A stretch of 64,000 bases of DNA from an uncultured Lachnospiraceae bacterium (GTDB lineage Bacteria > Bacillota > Clostridia > Lachnospirales > Lachnospiraceae), in assembly GCA_910584585.1 (NCBI GenBank), contig CAJUBP010000018.1, positions 5,913-69,912 of the forward strand, written 5' to 3'. Under the pieces are notes generated by a model. The model did not search any database. It worked only from the letters and a program-made list of their open reading frames with translations, and was not told the DNA's origin. A program made the translations under genes and the position numbers. Below are positions 50,884 through 59,192 of this stretch, one piece after another; the first letter of the stretch is position 1, and every line of letters begins with the position of its first letter.

Positions 50884-52209
50884 ATGAAGAAAAGATTAAC
50901 AGCACTATTATTGACAGCAGCCATGACATCATCTTTGCTTACAGGATGCGGCGGAAAAAAGGGATGGGAAGATGGAGACGGGAAGATTGACGGAGATTTG
51001 ACTTTCTGGACGCAAGATACGGAACCCTGGAAAGCGTATTTTAATCCCGCAATCAAAGAGTTTCAGGAAAAATATCCAGATGTGAATATCCAGGTGGAAT
51101 ATTTTCCGGAGTTTGACCAGAAGATTACCCAGGCGTTTTCCGCAGGAGAGGAGCCGGATGTGATCCAGACCTGGTCCAGCATTACAGACTGGGCCAAAGC
51201 AGGCAAAATTGCGGCAATTCCTGACAGCGTAATGACAGCGGAGGACTTGGAGAGCAATTACTATGAGAGCGCTTTGCAGAACAAGAAATATCAGGATAAA
51301 TATTATGGAATCCCTTCGGAAATCAATGTGGAATCTCCCAGCCTCTATGTGAATATGGATATTTTAAAGCAGGAAGGAGTGGAACTTCCCCAAAGCTGGA
51401 TTGACAATAACGGGCCGGCCAGTTTTTCAGAATTGCTGGAAGTGGCCGAGAAACTGACCCAGAAAGATTCCTCCGGGCAGGTGACGCGTTCCGGGCTGGC
51501 ATATACTTACGCCCAGTGGGAGGCAAATTTCCTTTCTCTGATTCTTCAATACGGCGGGGATTACAAGGATGAGGCCAACAACCAGGTGCATTTTCTGACA
51601 GAGGAAGGAAGAAAGGCGGCGGAGACGCTTCTGAAATATACCAAAGGGGAAGCGGCGGTCAGCGATGAAGGGGAAACCAGGTATGACGCGTTTATCCAGG
51701 GGACGGCGGCTATGTGCGTAGGGGCGCCCTGGTATGCAGGCAGCTTTTCCATTGATATCCCGGATGTGAACTGGCAGGTATTTAACATGCCTGCATGGGT
51801 GGAAGGGGCAGATCCCATCAGCATCGGCACCGGCGGCTGGGGCTATCTCGTGTCGGAGAAATGTGAAAATAAAGAGGCGGCCTGGGCTTTTGTGGAATTT
51901 ATGACTTCTGCGGAAGAAACCGGAAAATGGGCTTACGCAGTAGGAGCGCTTCCCGCAAGAGTGGACGCGCTGGCAGATTTGGAATATGACCCAGAGAAAG
52001 GCTCTGTGGATAAGGCAATTTCCATTGCGAAAGATATCCTGCCTTTTGCTGAGGAAGAGGGGGCTTACATGCAGACCCCGTCAACGCTGACCTACACCAT
52101 TGTCCGTGAGAAATTAAGGCAGCTTCTGGTAGACGAAGATATTGAGGCGGCTTTAAAGGGAATGGAAGAGGAAGGAAATCAGATGATTGAGGAAAACCTG
52201 AATCGATAA
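50884..52209 (+). CDS. Extracellular solute-binding lipoprotein of a sugar ABC transporter
   Basis: 441 residues from ATG 50884 (GGGGGC at 50871-50876; an ATG six bases earlier is too close). Signal peptide with lipobox LLTGC. Then family 1 binding-protein pattern: LTFWTQDTEPWKAYFNPAIKEFQEKYP, GEEPDVIQTW, GTAAMCVGAPW, TGGWGYLVSEKCENKEAAWAFVEFM. It captures an oligosaccharide or sugar at the surface. The usual two permease genes are not adjacent: a MATE exporter follows. It must use permeases encoded elsewhere. Confidence 0.92.
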   Translation: MKKRLTALLLTAAMTSSLLTGCGGKKGWEDGDGKIDGDLTFWTQDTEPWKAYFNPAIKEFQEKYPDVNIQVEYFPEFDQKITQAFSAGEEPDVIQTWSSITDWAKAGKIAAIPDSVMTAEDLESNYYESALQNKKYQDKYYGIPSEINVESPSLYVNMDILKQEGVELPQSWIDNNGPASFSELLEVAEKLTQKDSSGQVTRSGLAYTYAQWEANFLSLILQYGGDYKDEANNQVHFLTEEGRKAAETLLKYTKGEAAVSDEGETRYDAFIQGTAAMCVGAPWYAGSFSIDIPDVNWQVFNMPAWVEGADPISIGTGGWGYLVSEKCENKEAAWAFVEFMTSAEETGKWAYAVGALPARVDALADLEYDPEKGSVDKAISIAKDILPFAEEEGAYMQTPSTLTYTIVREKLRQLLVDEDIEAALKGMEEEGNQMIEENLNR

Positions 52210-52219
52210 TTGGTGATTT

Positions 52220-53557
52220 ATGAAAAAACAAATTGATTTGCTGCAGGGCAAAGTAAATGAAACCTTTCTGCAGTATCTTCTCCCAAGCATATCAGCCACT
52301 ATGATGATTTCCTTTAATTATTTTATAGATACGCTGTGCATTGGGCAGAAATTAGGCGAGCAGGGCCTTGCGGCCCTGAATCTTGCCTGGCCGGTGACAA
52401 CAGCGCTGTATGCCACAGGGCTTATGCTTGGAACGGGAGGCGGCGCGTTGTTTTCCGCCTTTCTGGCCGCCGGCGATGAGAGGCGGGCAAGGAGCATTTA
52501 TACCAAAGCAGCATGCACTTGGCTTGTATTGGCTGTAGCGGTGACGATTGCGGGGCTTACATGGATCGAACCGCTGGTGAAAATATTAGGAGGCGCCGGA
52601 GAACTGCAGCAGGGAGTTACGGATTATGTGACATTTGTGCTGGTTCTGTCGGTTTCTTATATGGGAGAATGCTTTTATACTTCCATGCTGCGCAATGACA
52701 ACGCTCCCCGGCTTGCCATGGCGGGAACGCTGCTGTCCTGTTCACTGAACATTTTTCTGGACGTGTTTTTTATTTATGGGCTGGACTGGGGAATGGCGGG
52801 GGCGGCCCTTGCCACAAGCCTGGCGGTTACGTCCACGGTAATTCTTGGGATCGGGGCTTCCCTGAGGCGGAAATCAAACCTGAAGCTGTGCTGGCAGGGA
52901 GGATCGCTGGGAGATCTTGCCGCGATTGTAAGAGTGGGAATGTCTAATTTCCTGACGGAGATTGACAGCGGCATTGTGACCTTTGTGTACAATACGGTGC
53001 TGATTCGGATTGGCGGGGCCAATGCCACTGCCGTGATTGCGGTATATGGAATTGTGGTAAATATCAACACGATTGTAATGGCGGCTATCAACGGGGTTTC
53101 CAATGCCATGCAGCCCTTAGTCAGCGCAAGCAGCGGAGCCGGGAAGATGGGCCGGGCCAGGGAATTTGCCAATCTGGCAGTAAAGTGGGGCATTGGCATG
53201 TCGGCAGTTTTCGCGGCAGTTCTGGAATGGAAGGCAGAATGGTTTGTAAAGATTTTTCTGGTTCCGGAGGCCGGATTTTTAGAGCAGGCGGCGGGAGCCA
53301 TTCGGATTGTGGGAATCTCCTATGTGATGGCGGCGGTCAATATGATTTTGATTTCCTATTTTCAAGCCATACAAGCGGCTGGGAAGGCAGTGTGCTTTTC
53401 CTTTCTGCGGACCCTGTTCCTGCCGGTGGTTTCTGTGACAGGAGGAGCCTGGCTGGCCGGGGTCACAGGCGTGTGGGCCGCGTCTCTGGCCGTAGAGGGA
53501 ATCACAATCCTTATGCTGTTGGTTACATATGGGAAGATGGTTCGCCGATGGCAGTAA
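52220..53557 (+). CDS. MATE family exporter
   Basis: 445 residues, about twelve membrane segments. QIDLLQGKVNETFLQYLLPS start, FIDTLCIGQKLGEQGLAAL, and second-half block VRVGMSNFLTEIDSG. Only weakly similar to the MATE protein at 11212. Starts ten bases after the solute-binding gene, so it is co-transcribed with it. Direction of transport (export) is family knowledge; its link to a sugar locus is unclear. Confidence 0.87.
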   Translation: MKKQIDLLQGKVNETFLQYLLPSISATMMISFNYFIDTLCIGQKLGEQGLAALNLAWPVTTALYATGLMLGTGGGALFSAFLAAGDERRARSIYTKAACTWLVLAVAVTIAGLTWIEPLVKILGGAGELQQGVTDYVTFVLVLSVSYMGECFYTSMLRNDNAPRLAMAGTLLSCSLNIFLDVFFIYGLDWGMAGAALATSLAVTSTVILGIGASLRRKSNLKLCWQGGSLGDLAAIVRVGMSNFLTEIDSGIVTFVYNTVLIRIGGANATAVIAVYGIVVNINTIVMAAINGVSNAMQPLVSASSGAGKMGRAREFANLAVKWGIGMSAVFAAVLEWKAEWFVKIFLVPEAGFLEQAAGAIRIVGISYVMAAVNMILISYFQAIQAAGKAVCFSFLRTLFLPVVSVTGGAWLAGVTGVWAASLAVEGITILMLLVTYGKMVRRWQ

Positions 53558-53617
53558 TCTGCCGCCTGGCGGGTTTTATAGACATTTTGGCGAAACAATG
53601 AGAAAGGAGCAGATAAC

Positions 53618-54085
53618 ATGAAAGAGATGCAGGACGTTTGGGAAGATTTGAAACGTCAGGATTTGGAAAAATATAGAGAAACGATGGAATATTGCAAGAC
53701 AAGGGTGACCTCTGACGAGGGAATACCGGCGGTTCTAGGCCTGGATGATTTGACGGCGTCCTGGGCGGATGTGTGGCAGGGGCCTGAGATGGAAAAAGAA
53801 TTTCACAAGGCCATGGCTGCTGCCGCAATGGTTTTTGCCAGCTTGTATGAGCAGCTTGACCCGGAAGAATTGGGGCATTATCCGGGAATTGCGCCGGCAA
53901 TGAGCGCCCTGGCGGAACTGTTCTTTTTACCGGGAGAAAACGGGGAAGCGATACCGTACCGCAGCGTGGTGAATGAATTTCTGAGAGAAGAGCAGAAGAT
54001 TTTATCGGAAAATGCCTGGGAAGCAATGCCAAATCGCAGTGTGGAACGGGAATGTTTCAAAGAAGAGCAGAAGGGAGGAGAATAA
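53618..54085 (+). CDS. Unknown small acidic protein
   Basis: 155 residues, GAAAGGAG ribosome binding site. Helical, no membrane segment. It has an internal near-repeat at the C-terminus (IPYRSVVNEFLREEQK then MPNRSVERECFKEEQK). Not recognised. Sits between the MATE gene and a deacetylase-like gene with tight spacing, so is probably part of the same operon. Confidence 0.7.
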   Translation: MKEMQDVWEDLKRQDLEKYRETMEYCKTRVTSDEGIPAVLGLDDLTASWADVWQGPEMEKEFHKAMAAAAMVFASLYEQLDPEELGHYPGIAPAMSALAELFFLPGENGEAIPYRSVVNEFLREEQKILSENAWEAMPNRSVERECFKEEQKGGE

Positions 54086-54086
54086 A

Positions 54087-54809
54087 TTGGAAAATTTTCA
54101 GATGAAGGATTTTTTACAGCTGATAGCGAAGGATAAGCGGACCCTGGAAATGTTCCGTTACCTGATGAACAGTTCCTATATCCGTGTGGTGAATTATCAC
54201 AATACCAATCCGGTGGACGCCGAACGGTTTGAGGCGGAAATAAAATATTTCAGCGAACATTTTGTTCCGGTTACCTTAAAAGATCTGGGACAGTTTTTTG
54301 AGACGAAGGTATGGCCTTATGAGAAGCCGGGCCTGATTCCAGCAATTTTCGAGGGCTTCCGCAATCACTATGACGTGATGCTGCCGATTCTGGACAAGTA
54401 TCACTTTACCGGATGGTTTTATTTTCCCAGCTTTTTTATGGATGTGCCGGTGAAAGAACAGCTTGCGTTCAGCGAGGAGCATGATTTGAATGTATCTGAT
54501 AAGGAGTTGTATCCGGATCAGCGGGTAGCCTTAAACTGGGAGGAAGTAAGAGAGATTGCAAAAAGGCATGAAATCTGCTGCCATACCGGAAATCATTTTG
54601 AAATTACCAAGGAGACCTCCGAAGAGGATATGCAGCGGGAAATTGTCACGGCCAAACGGTATCTGGAAGAGAAAATCGGCCGGGAAGTGGAAGTGTTCTG
54701 CTGGCTGTACGGAGAGGAATACCATTACAACGAGAAGGCCCACAAATTCTTAAAGGAAGCGGGATACAAATATGTGGTCAGCAACCTGAAATTAGAGAGA
54801 ATCCGGTAG
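54087..54809 (+). CDS. Polysaccharide deacetylase-like protein with altered active site
   Basis: 240 residues from TTG 54087 (GGGAGGAG six bases upstream). No signal peptide. Fold resembles NodB: VVNYHN at the start, metal-type HxxxH in CCHTGNHFEI, and late VEVFCWLYGEEYHYNEKAHK. However, the motif normally reading TFDDG is IFEGFRNHYD, so the catalytic/metal Asp pair is replaced. It may be a divergent amidohydrolase or have lost activity. Four bases upstream is the stop of the unknown gene; dehydratase gene follows. Confidence 0.7.
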   Translation: MENFQMKDFLQLIAKDKRTLEMFRYLMNSSYIRVVNYHNTNPVDAERFEAEIKYFSEHFVPVTLKDLGQFFETKVWPYEKPGLIPAIFEGFRNHYDVMLPILDKYHFTGWFYFPSFFMDVPVKEQLAFSEEHDLNVSDKELYPDQRVALNWEEVREIAKRHEICCHTGNHFEITKETSEEDMQREIVTAKRYLEEKIGREVEVFCWLYGEEYHYNEKAHKFLKEAGYKYVVSNLKLERIR

Positions 54810-54820
54810 GAGGAAAAACC

Positions 54821-56530
54821 GTGAGAAGAAGTGAGAAAATTTTGAAGGGGCCTGACGCCAGCTTTAACCGGGCAGTCTATAAATCCATGGGGTTTTCCGA
54901 CAATGATTTGAAAAAGCCCATCATTGGCATCGCCAATACCTGGAGCGAACTGGTGCCGGGAAGCTATCATCTGCGGGAACTGGCAGACAGCGTAAAACGG
55001 GGGATTTACGCGGCGGGAGGAACGCCGGTGGAATTCGGCGTGATCGGCGCCTGCGACGGGACAGCCCAGGGAAATGAAGGGATGCGCTATATTCTTCCCT
55101 CCCGGGATCTGATTGCCAATGACGTGGAGATTATGGTACAGGCCCACCAGTTAGACGGAGTGGCGCTTCTTGGTTCCTGCGACAAAATCGTGCCAGGGCT
55201 TCTGATGGCGGCTGCAAGGCTGAAGCTTCCTGCTATCCTCCTTCCCGGCGGACCTATGCAGGGCGGCCCGGTATTTGATGGAAGGTCCTCTGACCTGACC
55301 TCTCTTTCCGAGGGCTGCGGCATGGTGAAAGCAGGAGTGTTGACAGAAGATGAATTGTATGAATTGGAAAATGCCTGCGGGCCGGGCTGCGGATCCTGTT
55401 CTTTCTACGGAACGGCCAATACCATGTGCTGTCTGGCGGAGTGTATGGGCATGACCCTCCCCGGCGGGGCTCTGACTCCGGCAGTGTACGCGGAACGCAG
55501 GAGGATTGCCTTTGCCACAGGGGAAAAAATTGTAGCTTTAGTGGAACAGGGCATTGACGCCGGGCAGATCATCCATGAGAAATCTCTGGAAAACGCCGTC
55601 CGGTTTCTGAACGCCACCGGAGGTTCCACCAACGGCATTCTGCATCTTCTGGCAATTGCGGAGGAAGCGGGAATTGACAGCAGAGCGATGATGGAAAAAT
55701 TTAAGTCCATTGGAATGGAAACGCCGCTGATTGTGAAGGTAAATCCGGCCTCCCCGTACAATATGGAAGATTTCTACCATTCCGGCGGCGTTCCCCAGGT
55801 AATGAAAGAACTGGAATCCCTGTTAAATCTGGACATTATGACTGTGACAGGAGAAAGCCTTGGAATAAACCTACAAAAATTCAGGGAGAAGAATGTAAAC
55901 CGAAACATCATAAAAACCCTGGAAGAACCCTTCAGCAGATTCGGAGGAATCGCCGTGCTAGAGGGCAATCTGGCCCCGGAAGGGTGCATCACCAAGCCTT
56001 CCGCCATCAAAGAGAATATGCATATCTTCCACGGGACAGCCAGGGTATTTGACTGTGAAGAAGATGCGGAAGCCGCCATTTTAAGCGGGAAAATCCATCC
56101 AGGAAATGTGGTGGTAATACGATACGAAGGCCCCAAAGGCGGACCAGGCATGCGGGAAATGTATAAAGCCATGAAATACCTGTATGGAATGGGACTTTCA
56201 GAAAGCACTGCGTTGATTACCGACGGACGGTTTTCCGGAACCAACAACGGCTGCTTCGCAGGCCACATTTCGCCAGAAGCGGCAGAAGGCGGCCCCATTG
56301 CCCTGGTAGAAGACGGAGATGAAATCACAGTAGATATCCCCGCCGGCAGCATTACGCTCCACGTAGGAGATGACGAACTGAAAAAGCGGAGACAACAATT
56401 TATCCCGCCAAAACCCAAATACACCCAAGGCTATCTGGGACTATACTCCAGACTGGCGTCCTCTGCAAGCAGAGGAGCAGTACTCTCCCTACAGGATAAA
56501 CATCCCCAAAAAGAAAAATCACAGCCCTAA
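54821..56530 (+). CDS. IlvD/Edd family dehydratase (dihydroxy-acid or sugar-acid dehydratase)
   Basis: 569 residues, GTG start behind TAGGAGG. Iron-sulfur enzyme that removes water from 2,3-dihydroxy acids or aldonic acids to give 2-oxo acids. Cluster Cys in ACDGTAQGNEG, GSCDKIVPG and GPGCGSCSFYGTANTM; GRFSGTNNGCFAGHISPEA near the C-terminus. IlvD for branched amino acids and aldonate dehydratases cannot be separated by eye. The surrounding glycosidase, SDR and aldolase genes favour an aldonate, giving a 2-oxo-3-deoxy acid. Confidence 0.9.
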   Translation: MRRSEKILKGPDASFNRAVYKSMGFSDNDLKKPIIGIANTWSELVPGSYHLRELADSVKRGIYAAGGTPVEFGVIGACDGTAQGNEGMRYILPSRDLIANDVEIMVQAHQLDGVALLGSCDKIVPGLLMAAARLKLPAILLPGGPMQGGPVFDGRSSDLTSLSEGCGMVKAGVLTEDELYELENACGPGCGSCSFYGTANTMCCLAECMGMTLPGGALTPAVYAERRRIAFATGEKIVALVEQGIDAGQIIHEKSLENAVRFLNATGGSTNGILHLLAIAEEAGIDSRAMMEKFKSIGMETPLIVKVNPASPYNMEDFYHSGGVPQVMKELESLLNLDIMTVTGESLGINLQKFREKNVNRNIIKTLEEPFSRFGGIAVLEGNLAPEGCITKPSAIKENMHIFHGTARVFDCEEDAEAAILSGKIHPGNVVVIRYEGPKGGPGMREMYKAMKYLYGMGLSESTALITDGRFSGTNNGCFAGHISPEAAEGGPIALVEDGDEITVDIPAGSITLHVGDDELKKRRQQFIPPKPKYTQGYLGLYSRLASSASRGAVLSLQDKHPQKEKSQP

Positions 56531-56613
56531 GATTATCACAAATAAAAGCCGGCTCTTTTTGTGATAGCCTACAAACTATAACAAATGAAGAGACTTAATT
56601 TTAAAACATGCTC
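56531..56613. other. Short spacer with tag motif
   Basis: Begins the 673-base gene-free stretch 56531-57203, which is filled by repeats B2, A3 and C2. Contains AAAAGCCGGCTCTTTTT (about 56545), terminator-like, and the complement of the AGAGCATGTTTTAAAA tag at about 56600. Confidence 0.5.
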
Positions 56614-56777
56614 TAGCACTCCATCCGGCCAGAAATCACAATTGCGCTCTACATGCTCCGCACCATTGTTGCATTAAAATTTCTAGCTGATGAAACCACA
56701 TCGCCGTCAAAATTTTGCCTTGCACTAGCACGAATCATGCAAAGCACACCTGCAATTTCTAGCCGGATGGAGCGCTA
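56614..56777 (+). repeat. Palindromic repeat family B, copy B2
   Basis: TAGCACTCCATCCGG at the left and CCGGATGGAGCGCTA at the right. The middle has CCACATCGCCGTC and TTGCCTTGCACTAGCACGAAT, matching the core of B1, while the arms differ. Confidence 0.7.
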
Positions 56778-56780
56778 ACG

Positions 56781-57183
56781 CTACAACGAACAATCAATAT
56801 ATCGATATCCAGGAAAGGCAGGATGGCCCTTTGGCTAAGCAAACGATTCATGGGCGTCCTTAGTGAAGGCGAAATCCACTGCTTACGAAGACTTAGGAAG
56901 GAAGGCTTTCCTGACTTCCTAAGGAACTGTTCAGAAATAACTTTTAAATAGTGCGCAGAATTTTTCTCCGGCAGCGCCGTTCAAAAATTAGGCGCATAGC
57001 GGGCTATGTAACTGATTTTTGAACGGCGCTGCCGGAGAAAAGGGCAAGCAATATTAAAAGTTATTTCTGAACAGTTTCGTAGCCGCAGTTAGCAGTTAGT
57101 TCGCCGCAACGTTGCCCAGTCTGCGTGCCAAAGGGCCATCCTGCCTTTCCGTCCGTATCCCACTATGAAAAGTTCACTCTACT
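56781..57183 (+). repeat. Family A repeat, copy A3, interrupted by C2
   Basis: Left part 56781-56921 and right part 57080-57183 together match A1, A2 and A4. Outer ends are CTACAACGAACAATC and TTCACTCTAC. Confidence 0.85.
56922..57079 (-). repeat. Family C repeat, copy C2, inserted into A3
   Basis: 158 bp with inverted ends (GGAACTGTTCAGAAATAAC and complement) and a central GTTCAAAAAT/ATTTTTGAAC hairpin containing GCGCATAGCGGGCTATGTAA. Flanked by TA on both sides (56920-56921 and 57080-57081); removing C2 and one TA restores the A sequence. Confidence 0.8.
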
Positions 57184-57203
57184 ACAAGCAGAAAGGAGAA
57201 TAT

Positions 57204-57983
57204 ATGTCATTTGATTTTAAAGGAAAAACAGTAGGAGTCACCGGCGCAGCAGGAATTTCCGGCATTGGCTTTGCCATTGCAAAAAAATTCCTAGAATCCG
57301 GAGCCAAAGTATTCCTCTGCGATTTAAAAGAACAAGCTTTGCAGGAAGCCCAGAAAGAGCTATCCCCTCTTGGGGAAGTAAAAACCTATGTTATGGATGT
57401 ATCCAAGGCAGATTCCGTGCGGGACGTATTTGCCCAGGCAAAAAAAGAACTGGGTTACATAGATATTTTTGTAAATAACGCAGGCATTTATCCCCAGGCC
57501 TTTGTCTGCGATATGGAGGAAGAGCTGTGGGACGCAGTGATGAATGTGAATCTGAAATCCATATTCTTATGCGCCAGGGAATGCAGCAGATATATGAAAG
57601 AAAAGGGCGGCGTGATTCTCAATGCGGCCAGCTACGCTTCCCTTCTGGGTTCCGCCGGCAGCGGGGCCTACGCAGCCAGTAAGGCGGCTGTCTACAGCCT
57701 GACGAAAACGCTGGCGGCGGAGCTTGCGCCTTACCGTATCCGGGTCAATGGATATATTCCCGGAGTGATTAAGACGGGAATGACAGCCGGCGTTATCCGC
57801 AGCAAGGGAGAAGAACTGGTGGATGCCATCGCCCTTCACAGGCTGGGAAAGCCGGAGGATGTGGCAAACGCGGCGGCTTTTCTGGCGTCTCTGGAAGCGT
57901 CTTATCTGACCGGGACATTTATTGAAATCAGCGGCGGGAAACTCTGTGTGCAGAATCCCGATTTTCCCTGGAAGCAGGAGTAG
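57204..57983 (+). CDS. Short-chain dehydrogenase/reductase
   Basis: 259 residues from ATG 57204 (AAAGGAGA); the longer frame starts inside repeat A3. NAD(P) motif TGAAGISGIGFAIA, NNAG at about 86, catalytic Ser in NAASYASLLG and YxxxK in GAYAASKAAV, C-terminal LTGTFIEISGG. Probably oxidises or reduces a sugar or sugar-acid hydroxyl. Repeats A3/C2 lie directly upstream, so its promoter is unclear. Confidence 0.92.
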   Translation: MSFDFKGKTVGVTGAAGISGIGFAIAKKFLESGAKVFLCDLKEQALQEAQKELSPLGEVKTYVMDVSKADSVRDVFAQAKKELGYIDIFVNNAGIYPQAFVCDMEEELWDAVMNVNLKSIFLCARECSRYMKEKGGVILNAASYASLLGSAGSGAYAASKAAVYSLTKTLAAELAPYRIRVNGYIPGVIKTGMTAGVIRSKGEELVDAIALHRLGKPEDVANAAAFLASLEASYLTGTFIEISGGKLCVQNPDFPWKQE

Positions 57984-58055
57984 GAGAGAGAGAGTGAAGG
58001 AATTTGACAGAACTTTCACAATTTATTTGTGCCTTGGAAAGGAATGGCGAAATAT

Positions 58056-59015
58056 ATGGAAAAATTACATGTTGATGTGAAATCTCTGGAAAGTATGCAC
58101 CGGTTTGGGGATATTCTGGCCGGGGCCATTCAGAGTATAGACAGTGAAATTGCAGAATTTCAGGTGATACGGGATGCCGGGGACTGTATCGGCCCCCACT
58201 GGTACGGGCTGCGCTGCCGGGTAACCTGCAGCCGCTCCGGGACGGGATTTTATCTGCATATCGGATTGATTTATTATCCTTCTACCAGACATGGGCTGAT
58301 GATTGAGCTGGACGAGCAGAACAACCAGCATACCTATGGATGGGTTCTTGAAAATATCAGGGAATCAGAGGAATTTGAAATTAATCGAGAAGAACCGGAG
58401 TATTTTAAGCTTTTTTTGCCGGATGCCGTATTTGAAAATCTGCCAGGGAAGAGCCGGGGAGAGCAGACGGCAATCCTGCGGCAGTTTGTGCAAAGCGGGG
58501 CGGAGGCTATTGTGGAAGCGGCTTACCAGACCGGATTTACCCTGAGTATCCGGAATATGAAAGATTCTCTGAATCTGGTAAATGCTTTTGAGAAAACGCT
58601 TCTGGAAACAGAGAGCGATATCTGCAAAGCCGTGATAAATTATCAGGATGGAGATAATTTCGGCCAGTACGCCCAGGGGTTCCGTTACGATTTGACCAAT
58701 GAAAAAGGTTTGTCGCTGTACGCATATTTCGGGGCTATTTATAGCTATAAGAAACAGCCGGCGGGAATCTTTGCGGAGATTGACCGGTTCAGCAACCAGA
58801 AGGAATTTGACCGGGTGCGCACCCATATGAAGCCTTCTTCGCTGTATGAGATGGCGGCGGGAGAGGATGGATTTCTCAAACTGTTTCTGACAAAAGAGAT
58901 GACAGATAAGCTGAACGCTGCGGAATATGAAGCGCAGATTGAGATATTAAAAGAATTTTTAAAAGCATGTAATGAGGCAATGGCGCAGGCCTGGGAACAG
59001 GGCGCCGGGAGATAG
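58056..59015 (+). CDS. Unknown protein made of two duplicated halves
   Basis: 319 residues from ATG 58056; an ATG at 58044 directly abuts the GGAAAGGA and is less likely, though the chosen spacing is long. The halves align: FYLHIGLIYYPSTRHGLMIE with LYAYFGAIYSYKKQPAGIFAE, and YFKLFLPDAVFENLPG...FVQSGAEAIVEA with FLKLFLTKEMTDKLNA...FLKACNEAMAQA. No signal peptide or membrane segment. I do not recognise the family. Position between SDR and GH4 genes suggests a role in the same pathway. Confidence 0.75.
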   Translation: MEKLHVDVKSLESMHRFGDILAGAIQSIDSEIAEFQVIRDAGDCIGPHWYGLRCRVTCSRSGTGFYLHIGLIYYPSTRHGLMIELDEQNNQHTYGWVLENIRESEEFEINREEPEYFKLFLPDAVFENLPGKSRGEQTAILRQFVQSGAEAIVEAAYQTGFTLSIRNMKDSLNLVNAFEKTLLETESDICKAVINYQDGDNFGQYAQGFRYDLTNEKGLSLYAYFGAIYSYKKQPAGIFAEIDRFSNQKEFDRVRTHMKPSSLYEMAAGEDGFLKLFLTKEMTDKLNAAEYEAQIEILKEFLKACNEAMAQAWEQGAGR

Positions 59016-59145
59016 CGGCAGAAGAAATATTCAGGAGGAACAGCGCCGGGACTGCCTGAAAACAAAATGCCGCAAGTTGACGGCAGAAGAAATATTCAGG
59101 AGGAACAGCGCCGGGACTGCCTGAAAACAAAATGCCGCAAGTTGG
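59016..59145 (+). repeat. 65-bp tandem duplication before the GH4 gene
   Basis: Two near-identical units start at 59016 and 59081, directly after the stop codon of the previous gene; a third begins CGGCA at 59146. Each unit contains a TTCAGGAGGAACAG ribosome-binding-like site without a following start. Confidence 0.9.
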
Positions 59146-59192
59146 CGGCAAAGGAACCAGGCGGCATACCCTGGGAAATAGGAGGAATAAAA

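Noticed and set aside
57165..57203. Upstream start for the SDR gene
   Set aside because: It lies at the end of repeat A3; ATG 57204 has AAAGGAGA and the normal family start.
59016..59192. Upstream extension of the GH4 frame through the 65-bp repeats
   Set aside because: The ATG at 59193 with TAGGAGGA matches the family N-terminus; the extension is tandem repeat.
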